From Haliotis asinina (Eukaryota; Mollusca; Gastropoda; Lepetellida; Haliotidae): a stretch of 64,000 bases of DNA. The position numbers and the translations under genes were made by a program. The notes under the pieces are model-generated. The model saw only the letters and a program-made list of their open reading frames with translations, did no database searches and was not told the DNA's origin. This document shows, in pieces, positions 47,372 through 57,710 of this stretch; positions within the stretch are counted from its first letter, which is position 1, and every line of letters begins with the position of its first letter. The DNA lies in assembly GCF_037392515.1 (NCBI RefSeq), contig NC_090287.1:10541001-10605000 (forward strand), in the 5' to 3' direction.

Positions 47372-47944
47372 GGGAGAACTACATCGACACCGATGTCATC
47401 ATTTATGTACAAAGCACTGGTACAGATGGATTCATTTACAACAAAACCAAAAACTAATTTTACTTAATTTTGACGAGCTTGATCATCACGATATGTTCAC
47501 TCATTGTAGCTGAAAAAACATGTTTCTAAAAAAAACATTTCAGCGTGAACAAACGAAGGATTTCTTCTACATGGAATAAAATTGTAAAAAAATTTATGTT
47601 TTGTTTTGGAGCATTAAAACTGACCCCTAATGTGTTGTACATGCATCTGTTTCCTAAACATTATTCTTTACTTAAAATAATCGACATCTTTGTTCTTCTT
47701 CACAGCACTCAGAGCTCCCGATAAGGCGCGTACAAGTATTTGCGTATTTTACTCAATACAATTCGCATTTCCTCAATTAATTAGAAATCCTTGAGTACAA
47801 AAAATGCATAAGAATCACTTAAAACCCAATATGTCTATAATACCGCGCGTAAATTACTCAAAGAACAAAATTTGCTTGCGTATCATTTGTCGTGGCGCCC
47901 AAACTCTACAACAGCATTAGCTAATGGTAGGCGATGCCTATATA

Positions 47945-49234
47945 CAGTGTTCCCAGAAATTATTGAGAAAATCTTTGTTTTTTTCTAATGATGCTAAGAT
48001 TGGAAAAATGGCTTTCACTATGCACTAAGCATACTAAATAAGGGAGACAACTCTTGAAGGCTTAGAAGGCAGCTCATTACGTCAAGAGTTATCTCCCTTG
48101 TCTGAGCAGACGGCTTCCTGTGTTGACATGGCAGAATTTGCAGCAAGAGAGAAAAGAAAGCTCATTCTAGATGATTTTGAAAGGGGTGAGACTGATGCTA
48201 AAGTGTTAGTTTGTAGACATGGTATTCCTCTGTCTACAGTATACAGAACTTTGAAGAATATTCAAACAGGAACCGGGATAGAGCACAAAGCAGGGGCAGG
48301 TCGGCCTAGAAAATTCAGTGTTGTGGATCGCCGAAGACTTGGGCAGATTGTGAGTAGGGGCAAATTGAAAAGTGTTGAGAACATCAGAAATGAAATGATT
48401 AGCAGAGGAAGTCCTCAGGTATGCAATGAAACAGTTAGGCAGGAATTACAGAGATTTAATTGGGTGAAAAAACGTGGAATTCCCTCGCCGTTGATGAAAG
48501 ATGCACAAAAACGTTTAAACTGGTGTCGGGCTCATGAAAATCAAGATTGGGATAATGGTTTCTTTTCGGACGAAAGTTCTGTTTGGCTTTTCCCTAATTG
48601 TGTGAAAATTTGGACCAAAGATACTGTCAAACCTATCTACCAGCGACCAAAACATAGCCCGAAGTTTCACATGTGGGGTGGCATATCGGCTCGCGGAGTG
48701 ACGCCATTGTGTGTTTTCACGGGAAACTTGACAAAAGAAAGATACGTTGACATTCTAAATGGTCACCTTCTTCCGACAGCACAAACATTGTATGAAGATG
48801 ATTGGATTTTCCAGCATGATAATGACCCAAAAGACACTGCGCGCTACACAAAACAGTGGTTGTCGGGCGAAAATGTTCAAGTTTTAGACTGGCCCAGTTA
48901 CAGCCCAGACCTAAACCCAATTGAGAATGTGTGGGGAGTCATGAAGGACAGAATAAACCAAAAGGGACTGAGAAATATTGAAGATATGAAGGCCGAGGTG
49001 GTCCAATATTGGGATACCCTGTCACACGATTACCTACAAACTTTGATGGGTAGTGCGCCTAGGCGTATTCAGGCATGCATTGCTGAGCGAGGAGGTCTAA
49101 CAAAGTACTAAAACAAGACTGAGACTGTAAAAGGATGATGTTTTAACATGTTTATGTAAGTAAAACGCCAGAAGTTAATAAACGTAATGCGTTACATGAC
49201 GCAACATGATTCTCAATAATTTCTGGGAATACTA
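47945..49234 (+). mobile_element. Intact Tc1-like transposon (1290 bp)
   Basis: Terminal inverted repeats, left CAGTGTTCCCAGAAATTATT and right its reverse complement with two mismatches, flanked by TA target duplications (47943-47944, 49235-49236). A subterminal inverted repeat, AAGGGAGACAACTCTTGA (48040-48057) against 48082-48099, lies between the left end and the gene. The element holds one uninterrupted transposase gene and so is probably a young insertion. Confidence 0.93.
48128..49111 (+). CDS. Tc1/mariner-family transposase, full length
   Basis: Cut-and-paste transposase of 327 aa that recognises the inverted ends and inserts at TA. An N-terminal helix-turn-helix (about 1-50, PLSTVYRTLKNI) is followed by a GRPRK linker (58-62) and a second DNA-binding helix region. 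The DDE domain has D148 (FFSDESSVW), D231 (FQHDNDPKDTA) and E266 (SPDLNPIENVW). The last two have exactly 34 residues between them, the DD34E signature. The start is the ATG of MAEFAAREKRK; upstream in-frame codons contain no other ATG. The usual His of the DNDPKHT motif is Asp here. No stop or frameshift is present. Confidence 0.95.
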   Translation: MAEFAAREKRKLILDDFERGETDAKVLVCRHGIPLSTVYRTLKNIQTGTGIEHKAGAGRPRKFSVVDRRRLGQIVSRGKLKSVENIRNEMISRGSPQVCNETVRQELQRFNWVKKRGIPSPLMKDAQKRLNWCRAHENQDWDNGFFSDESSVWLFPNCVKIWTKDTVKPIYQRPKHSPKFHMWGGISARGVTPLCVFTGNLTKERYVDILNGHLLPTAQTLYEDDWIFQHDNDPKDTARYTKQWLSGENVQVLDWPSYSPDLNPIENVWGVMKDRINQKGLRNIEDMKAEVVQYWDTLSHDYLQTLMGSAPRRIQACIAERGGLTKY

Positions 49235-49519
49235 TAAACGTATACTACAGGTTCCACTATACTATATCAACATCACATGCTCCCCGAGCGAGTTCAACTC
49301 TAAAGGACAGAGGCCTGCCACAGCTGTGATTGTATGAAATAGTGTAAGATGTTTAAAGCACATCCATCCAGTAATTAAAACATTAAAACTGACCACAATT
49401 TTAAAAATTCAGTGTTGTCATATTTTATCACCATGACGTATGCTTATGTGTGCACCGATATTTTCAAGTAGGTGACATTTGATGCGGAATGAAGTGTTGA
49501 TGTGTTCCGCTTCCTGTGC

Positions 49520-50295
49520 TGGGAAAAATGATGATGTTGCAGGATGGTGCTCCTGGTGATGTTATCGGGGACAATGTTGCTGATGTTGATGTTAGTCATC
49601 AAGTTGTTAGGGGGGCTGTTGTTTATGATTGTGTCGTTGAGGATGATGTCGTTGGTGACGATGTTGCTGGAGACGTTGTTGGAGGAGGATGTTGGTTAGG
49701 ATCATGTATGGAATGATGTTCCTGGTAACTGTGTTGTTGAGGATTATGTTAATTGTTGGTGATGATTTTGCTGGGGATGATGTTGTTGGTGATGATGTTT
49801 CTGGGGATTATGTTGTTGGTGATGATGTTTCTGGGGATTATGTTGTTGGTGATGATGTTGCTGGGGATAATGTTGTTGGTGATGATGTTGCTGGGGATTA
49901 TGTTGTTGGTGATGATGTTTCTGGGGATGATGTTGTTGGTGATGATATTTCTGGGGATTATGTTGTTGGTGATGATGTTTCTGGGGATGATGTTGGTGAT
50001 GATGTTTCTGGGGATTATGTTGTTGGTGATGATGTTGCTGGGTTTATGTTGTTGGTGATGATGTTGCTGGGGATAATGTTGGTGATGATGTTGCTGGGGA
50101 TTATGTTGTTGGTGATGATGTTGCTGGGGATGATGTTGGTGATGATGTTTCTGGGGATTATGTTGTTGGTGATGATGTTTCTGGGGATGATGTTGTTGGT
50201 GATGATGTTTCTGGGGATTATGTTGTTGGTGATGATGTTGCTGGGGATTATGTTGTTGGTGATGATGTTGCTGGGGATAATGTTGGTAATTACGT
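49520..50295 (+). repeat. 30-bp minisatellite (GTTGTTGGTGATGATGTTTC type)
   Basis: Dozens of GATGATGTTKCTGGGGATKA units; 30-bp period with shorter 21-bp variants. Open in several frames on both strands only because the unit has no stops. Confidence 0.93.
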
Positions 50296-52159
50296 CGCTG
50301 GGAATTACATAAATAAATGCATAAATGATCAAAACATGATCACTATTATTGCAGAACCTATAACAGGGAAATGATGAAATAATGTATGGTGAAAATCCTC
50401 CATGACTGATAAGCTTCACAGGCGGATCCGGGGGAGGGCCGCCCCCTTATTCCTGAAATGACGACATTGAAACTCTCCTATGAACGAGTAAAATGAAATG
50501 TGCTGTTTTCCTTGATCTTTCGCAAAATGTTTGACTGCTTGAATAACTGGGCTAATACAGTCAAAATGTGTTAAAAGTACGTTGCTGTTGCGTAATCGTA
50601 CTCAAAATGTGATTGGCTGAAACTGGACCAATCACTGATCAGAACGCTTACTGTCAAGAAGGGCATGTATTGTCACAGTAGTGTGGGAGAAATGAAGAGC
50701 GAACAAAAATTGTGGACCATCAATCGTTGTACTTCTGCTGTCCGACACGGTGTGCTGCATACTAATGGAAATGGTCCGTGTAATTATTCCGACAGCATTT
50801 TGTCTGAGTGTGTGCCTCGTTATATGTGACAGAAATAATAACTGTTCCACTAAAGTGGTCATGGCATGGTGATTCGCTGTGAGGACACTGGGGTGACTTT
50901 TATATCTGGGACGTAACCAAATTCAAAGACATGTTTGTAGGGAACGCACAAACCCATTTTGCAAATTCATTCACGCAGCGGGGACTTGTAACTCATGCAG
51001 GACTGGACTAGTCTAGCAGCTAGTCTCCGAAATGAACACATTTTACAGAAAAACACTTAAAATTATAGATACAATAGAAAGGAGCCCGGAGACTTTCTTC
51101 GTCCTGAAACAGTGGTATTGCAGACTTGCCACACACATTCTAGACATGCATGGACTACATTGGGTTTATTTGTCTCACGGTCTGTATGACTAGAATTTGC
51201 TGCGCAGAAGCTCAACTCTTCAGACCAGAGAGACTACATATAGACTTGAATCTAGTGGTCTTAATGTGCACAAATATGAAAGATTGTATTTAACTTACCA
51301 TTTCAACATAGCATTTTAGCCCAGTGTGATATAATTCTAACCGATACTGATGGCCAACCTTCTAATTCACCCTAAGAGAAAGGAGAATTAATTTACATGC
51401 TTAGATTTACGTGTTTAAAATGGTAACAATCACTGTTTCAAATATAATTAATATAAATGTATTATATGACAGCTGTTTGACTGCCCTTTTCGACCACCAT
51501 TATATGACAGGCCTGCAGCAAGTACCGATATCAGTCTTGCTGCTCCATATCTTTGATAATCTGTTTCATTATTTCTGTATCTATCCATGTTCTTTAGTGA
51601 AAACAATAAACACTCTTTAATGAAAAATAGTAACTCATTAATGAGCTATGCATCCTGTGGGTACCCTTTAGCATCATGGCTGTTCCCACTTTCATAATAT
51701 GTGCACTGAACCATTAATTACTGTCTCACAAATGGGAGGACACAGGGGTTAAGGTGGTTCATGCTACGTTTTGAAATATCCAAGCAGAAATTGTCACAAC
51801 GAAGGATACCAAAATCAACTCGCGTCAAACCTTAATTGTAAACCAAAAGTCACTGTGTTCTGTAATCTGCTTGGTTGAAAAACATGATCAAATGGTATTA
51901 GATTCCCGGAAACTGCAAGACTATTCACTGCGTATTTACACGTAAACAATTGTTTTGTTGTGTCATCAACAGTGGTGACGTCATTCAAATCATATTGTGA
52001 CGTAAAGTTAGAATGACGTCACAAATGAGCAACTCCAGATGCTACCATGGGAACCAGCTGAAACGGCCTGCTGATGACACTTTACTGCTGTACTCATACT
52101 CGATGTAAACGAGTGCAGACAGTAAAACCCCTTTGGTTTACTTTTTTGTTTACAATGTC
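50296..52159. other. Intergenic stretch, no gene seen
   Basis: A fragment at about 51015-51200 (GTCTCCGAAATGAACACATT) is repeated near 62540-62700. No exon recognised. Confidence 0.45.
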
Positions 52160-52314
52160 GATAAACACCATGTGTTGGCCAATTTCCGGGTGTTATTGAG
52201 TATTTGAAGCACGGGAATATTTCATTTGAAACGGGCCGGAGGTTTCAAATGAAATATTCCCGTGCTTCAAATACTCAATAACACCCGGAAATTGGCCAAC
52301 ACATGATGTTTATC
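52160..52314. repeat. 155-bp near-perfect palindrome (foldback hairpin)
   Basis: Arms of 73 bp (52160-52232 and 52242-52314) with a 9-nt centre GGGCCGGAG. I found a single mismatch, near the outer end. The arms include GTGTTGGCCAATTTCCGGGT and its complement. Not coding. Confidence 0.93.
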
Positions 52315-52736
52315 TCCTAAGTCTCACGTCAACCCCGTGTCTCTCGTCACCCTAAGTCTCTCGTCAAATTGGTGAGCTGTAGGAACTCTCTTACTACATG
52401 TATTCAACTACCGCAGTACGATTCGTATATACTGATAAACATTGTAGAGCAAGGCCAGGTGTTTTCGTGACAATATGCGCTAAACGTCTTTATCCAGATC
52501 AGATGTGTCCCATCTGTACACTTACAATGACGAGACGTTTTTTTCTGAACGTTGGATTTGATGTTTATAGTAAATTACGGCGAACTCAGGCCAGTAGCAA
52601 GCTGTTTTTGCGTGTGAGCCTGACAAATTGCAAAGTGTTATATTTAGATAGTATTGGGGGCTTTACCCAACTTTCATCGCCAAAGTCACGTGTAAGCGCC
52701 TGGTACTAACAGTTCACAACAATCATCAGAAAAAAT

Positions 52737-52901
52737 ATATACTTATGGAAAGTAATAAAGGATCACCTGAAAGTAAAATTCTTCCTTAATTTTTCCAAGT
52801 GTCTTCACAAGCTTTGTATCGCACTGTGTGTGAAATTCTGGAAAACAATAAAGGAACACTTGTACTTTCAGGTGTTCCCTTATTACTTTCCATGAGTATA
52901 T
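52737..52901. mobile_element. MITE of mariner type (165 bp)
   Basis: Terminal inverted repeats of 39 bp with three mismatches; left end contains TATGGAAAGTAATAAAGGAT, right end TCCCTTATTACTTTCCATGA. TA-rich flanks and no coding capacity. Confidence 0.85.
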
Positions 52902-53122
52902 TTAGCATTTGTTAGCAAAACCATACACTTTGAAGATGAAAAGTACGGATTATACTCAATTGACACTTTGTCTTATTCTGTTACTTTACTTAAATTTAAA
53001 AAAGAGAAGTTGAAACAGCTGAGTTTCAAACTAAATCGCGTTTCTAAAAACGAGACCCGTGAAGGTACGGGGTAGAATAGGCCTTCAGCAAACCATGCTT
53101 TCTATAAAATGTGACTGCTTGT

Positions 53123-53312
53123 CATGTGAGGCGACTAACGAGATCGGGTGGTCAGGCTCGCTGACTTGGTTGACACATGTCATCGGTTCCCAGTTGCGCA
53201 GATCGATGCTCATGTTGTTGATCACTGGTCTAGACTCGATTATATACAGACCGCCGCCATGTAGTTGGAATATTGCTGAGTGCGGCGTAAAACTCTACTC
53301 ACTCACTTCTTA
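53123..53312 (-). mobile_element. Interspersed repeat (family 2), minus orientation
   Basis: GAGGCGACTAACGAGATCGG, GTTCCCAGTTGCGCAGATCG and GAATATTGCTGAGTGCGGCG, then CTCACTCACT. The most complete reverse copy. Confidence 0.8.
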
Positions 53313-53599
53313 AAACAAAAAATATAACAAAAGCATATCAACCTGACTCAAATTGTCTGGTAATGAGTTTGATATGGATTGCAGTATATCGGGAAATGCA
53401 TTTTACTGGGTTTTCCCAAAATGTGAGTAGAGAAAATCAGACTTAAGTGAACATCATGTAAGTGAACAGTGCCTCAGGAAGTACTGTTGTGATTCGGTAA
53501 TGAACAATGGAGTTTACAGACACTCTATATTATCAATGCATACTGTTCCGAAAGTGATATCGCTGGAATATTGCTGAGTGCTACGTTCATGCCAGGATC

Positions 53600-54016
53600 A
53601 CCTTTGCCGCGGGCGCCGTAAATTAAATAGTAGTCTACGATTTTCCGTACGAGTTTTAGGCAATGTAGTCGACCACAGGTTACGACGCTTGTGTTCGCAT
53701 TGTCTACGGGCATCATGCGATTTCCTTGGGGACAGGCCGAGGCAAACCTGCACCGAGGCTGCACAGAAATCGTACGGATATTATACGGATATCTCACGGA
53801 GGCCGCACGGTGCGATGGCAGTGCGGATATCCCTCGATCTTACGATCCTGTGGTTTAGAAAAACCGTGCGTTTACAGCACGATCACCGTACGGCCTTCGC
53901 TGTTTGACAAAATCGTAGATGCTACGGCGCTCGTTGAATCGTGCGATAATGGTCGTGCGGAAGTGGAGCTACGGGCAGTTTACGGACGCCCTAGACCCAC
54001 CGCAGGCCCGATGTGA
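53600..54016. other. CpG-rich island, unrecognised
   Basis: Unusual density of CGTACGG, CGTGCGG, CGTACG and TCGTACG-type words on both strands in otherwise AT-rich DNA. A SINE tail fragment (53560-53585) abuts it. Open frames cross it on both strands but none looks like a known protein. Confidence 0.5.
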
Positions 54017-54739
54017 GCCAGGCACTAACAAACCAACCTGCTATATAGGTGTTGGTGAATGTACTCAGCTTTTGTTTAACGTTTAGTCATGAGTGTATAA
54101 GTAAGCCAAAATGAGAATCAGTGAGGCCATTGTGTACAGCATGACGTACCTTGAGGCCGATTGTATGAGCTGCTGTGACCTGCAGTCTGTTTGACTCGAA
54201 AGCTGGGGGACGTATGGCAATCTCTAATAGATAAATGGGTGTTTGGGTATAGGTTATTCACGAACATCTTGCCTCGTAATATTCATTGACTTCCTTTCTA
54301 AACTGGAATATTTAGCAATTCATGGGGGCACTTTCTTTTCAAACTGACTGTACATCTTAGCAAAACCAAAGGACAATGACGTCAATACGTCTGCTACCAT
54401 ATGTATTATTTGTGTAGATACAAAAGAGTTGCAAGTCATGAAGCTTAAAGCTGCTTTCTTTATGGTCAGGGAGTTCTTGTTCCAGCAAGTCAGCTACCAA
54501 TCATAGCCTGTTTCCCAGATCCTCTAGGGACATTAAAAGAGAGAGCTCAACTCAAGTGAAGACAGACTGTTATATTCTAGGTTCTTCGCTCGACGTAGAT
54601 TAGATGGAGTTTTCAATCTGGTAACTTTTGGGTTGGGGTTACCCAGTGTGGCGAAGCGTTCGTTCGTCCCGGGATTATTTAGTTTTGCTAATTGACCTTA
54701 TATGGGAGGCTAAATATCAGTCTATCTTATATAACAAAC

Positions 54740-54965
54740 CCCATTCCACCTAATGAACACCGCCATACCCAAATGAACACTGCTACACCTAATGAACACC
54801 GGCACACCTAATGAATACCAACCCACATAATGAACACAGCCACACCTAACAAACACCGCCCCAATTAATGAACATCAACCCACCTAACGAAAACCAAACC
54901 ACCTGATGAACACCAACCAACCTAACGAACACCAACCTACCTCATGAACATCAACCAACTTAACG
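54740..54965 (+). repeat. Degenerate minisatellite, about 18-20-bp unit
   Basis: CACCTAATGAACACC with variants repeats about a dozen times. Confidence 0.85.
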
Positions 54966-55330
54966 TATGTATACCAACTCGCCTGGCGTGGTGATAAGCT
55001 TGAACATGGCCATTCCCATGTTCTACATCTGATATATAAGCAGCCAGATAAACGAGACCGAGTTCACAGCTGGAGCCCAAGTAAACATCGGTCCACTATT
55101 TACAGGCTACATCTGACTGCACTGCGTGGAGTTCGGTCAAGGTCAATATGCACATTTAACACATCGATAGCAATACGCCATGGCGCTCTGAGGACATTTA
55201 CTGCATAACGTGTCACGAAAATTTATATAGTCAAATGTTGTTTTTGCCCACAAACATTACTATTCTACCTGTCATGGCGACATGTGATAAATGGAACCTG
55301 GACAAGACAAACCTCAGGTTCAGAGTAGGA

Positions 55331-55860
55331 GATTATCTGTTGGAGAACTGTGATGGTGCTGTTTAGCTACCCACTTTTGCTAGGCGATTATCTGTTGGAG
55401 AACTGTGATGGTGGTGGTCTTCAATTACCCACTTTTGCTAGGTGATTATCTGTTGGAGAACTGTGATGGTGGTGGTCTTCAGTTACCCACTTTTGCTAGG
55501 TGATTATCTGTTGGAGAACTGTGATGGTGCTGGTCTTCAGTTACCCACTTTTGCTAGGCGATTATCTGTTGGAGAACTGTGATGGTGCTGGCCTTCAGTT
55601 ACCCACTTTTGCTAGGCGATTATCTGTTGGAGAACTGTGATGGTGGTGGTCTTCAGTTACCCACTTTTGCTAGGCGATTATCTGTTGGAGAACTGTGATG
55701 GTGCTGGCCTTCAGTTACCCACTTTTGCTAGGCGATTATCTGTTGGAGAACTGTGATGGTGCTGGCCTTCAGTTACCCACTTTTGCTAGGCGATTATCTG
55801 TTGGAGAACTGTGATGGTGGTGGTCTTCAATTACCCACTTTTGCTAGGCGTTTATCTGCT
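55331..55860 (+). repeat. 58-bp minisatellite, about 9 copies
   Basis: GATTATCTGTTGGAGAACTG recurs every 58 bp (first unit 55 bp). Units alternate between GGTGGTGGTCTTCA and GGTGCTGGCCTTCA. Confidence 0.95.
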
Positions 55861-55892
55861 GAAGAGTCGTCTTTAGTAACCAGTGCTTGCTA

Positions 55893-56030
55893 GATGACTA
55901 ACGGGATCGGGTCAGTCTCGATGACTTGTTTCAGTTGCCCATGTTGTCAATTACTGGATTTCTCTAGCCCAGTCTTGATTTTTGACACACCGCCGAAATA
56001 TTGACCAGTGCGTCCTTAAAAGCAAAGAAA
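55893..56030 (-). mobile_element. Interspersed repeat (family 2), diverged, minus orientation
   Basis: GATGACTAACGGGATCGGGT, CACACCGCCGAAATATTGAC and a decayed tail, directly after the 58-bp array. Confidence 0.65.
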
Positions 56031-56369
56031 CAAACAGCTTCCTTGAAAACTAACTAAATAATTTGTTCCAACCTCAATTTATGAAATATGGAAAGACATA
56101 AAAGAGTTAATTTAATCATATGCCATTTATAGACAACGAACTGTTCACCTTCTAGAGGAGGCCAACCAGGTCACACGCTGATACAACCAAGTGTGCCGTG
56201 GAATCCAGTTTAAGGAAGCTTAGGCCAGTTTAAGGAAACTGAATTTCACAAATGTAATCTCACAAACTAGGAGAAACATATTTTAATCATCGCCTATCCC
56301 AAATATATATAAAACCAAACTTAGTTTTAGTTGAAATATTAACAAGACATACCAAACAATAATTAATAA

Positions 56370-56520
56370 ATGAGTTTGTTTTTACGCCGTGTTTAGCGGT
56401 ATTCCAGCAACATGACGGCGGGGGACGCCAGAAATGGGCTTCACACATTGTACCCACGTGGGAAATCGAACACGGGTCTTATGAGCGAGCTCTACCCCAC
56501 CGCTCCACCAAAAGTCCCGC
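56370..56520 (-). mobile_element. SINE family 1, minus orientation
   Basis: GAGTTTGTTTTTACGCCGTG, GCGGTATTCCAGCAACATG, GGGGGACGCCAGAAATGGGC and GTGGGAAATCGAACACGGG. Confidence 0.8.
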
Positions 56521-57044
56521 CTGCTTCACTGCTGGCATCCAGCCTGTTTCACTGCAGCATCCGGCATACCAGAATGGGGTGGTATCATCTATGTTGGGTG
56601 ACGCAGGCAGGTGCACGTTCACCTTGCCACCGCTGTATGGCAGATTAACTATCTGCCCTTGAGTAGCAGTCGTCTGTTGTTGCAGGTGTGTTCGTAAAAG
56701 GTGCAACAAATTCCATGAAGTGCATAATCATTTTTTATGGAAATATAACGTTCATTATCTAATATATACAACTAGGAAGAGGGCAAATGTAACATATGTT
56801 ATATTTGGGTTAGTCTGTCTCACAGTTCCTGAACCACATTACTTTCCCTAATGCCTAAACCTACTGCTAGAAACCAGGTTCTGAATCTGTGTTCTCCCTT
56901 GGGCTCTTTTTCAGTTTATAATAGGTTTGTTGGTGACTATCAAAATTATAACTACTCAGAGAGTAAGCATTAGTCTATATTGGGGATTACTCTTTTTCTG
57001 TAAGGTACAGATTTTAGGACTTATCTAAATACTAGAAAAATACT

Positions 57045-57140
57045 AGAGTGAGTGAGTGAGTTGGTTTTTACGCCGCTTGTAGCAATATTCCAGGACGGGG
57101 GACACCAGAATTTGGCTTCACACATCGTACCCAAATACAA
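57045..57140 (-). mobile_element. SINE family 1, truncated, minus orientation
   Basis: GAGTGAGTGAGTGAGTTGGT, GCTTGTAGCAATATTCCAG and GGGGACACCAGAATTTGGCT. It may be nested inside another repeat, because AGTACAGATT/AATCTGTACT-type segments flank it. Confidence 0.7.
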
Positions 57141-57339
57141 ACTAGAATCTGTACTTACCTAAAATATACCATATGTAACATTTCTTACTTCATTATTTTA
57201 TCCTTTTACTATTTTGTCGTTGTAATGTTAAACTAATTTGAAAGCATGGTAAGTGTAATTATCCAATCCCCCGATCGCTGGAGGACCCTACCACATCCTA
57301 ACATCATCTCACTCTAACAACATGTAATTACAGGGATTC

Positions 57340-57710
57340 ATTTCAGGGGACCAACCCAGTGCACCCTACACCAACGCACCCGGACCCGACCTGACCCTGC
57401 CCACACCAGCCAGGACCCTAACCACACAAACGTACCTGGGCCCACCCCAACTACTACACGGATCAGACACACAACAACCTACCTGGACACGTCCCAACCC
57501 AACCCACCATATCCACCCCTACCCCACACAAACCTGAACCAGACCCTACTGCAACAAACTTGGACACACCTCACAACAACCCACCTGGACATATACGTAT
57601 AAATATACCCTACCCCCATCCGGGATCCGACCCACACCAACTCACCCGACCACAGACCAACCCACCCACACCAATCCAGACCGTCCCTACTCCAAACCAA
57701 ATTGGACACT
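57340..57710 (+). repeat. C-rich, G-poor degenerate repeat tract
   Basis: About 370 nt of CCAACCCACC, CACACCA, GGACC-type words with strong C over G bias on the + strand. Period irregular. Confidence 0.6.

Noticed and set aside
49689-50419. Long open frames (207 and 134 codons) on both strands
   Set aside because: Both lie in the 30-bp minisatellite; repeated VVGDDVSGDY-type or IIPSNIITN-type peptides and openness in several frames indicate non-coding repeat.
53525-54016. Overlapping open frames of 90-109 codons on both strands
   Set aside because: They cross the CpG-rich island; peptides are Arg-rich and unrelated to any family I know, and no splice or start context supports them.
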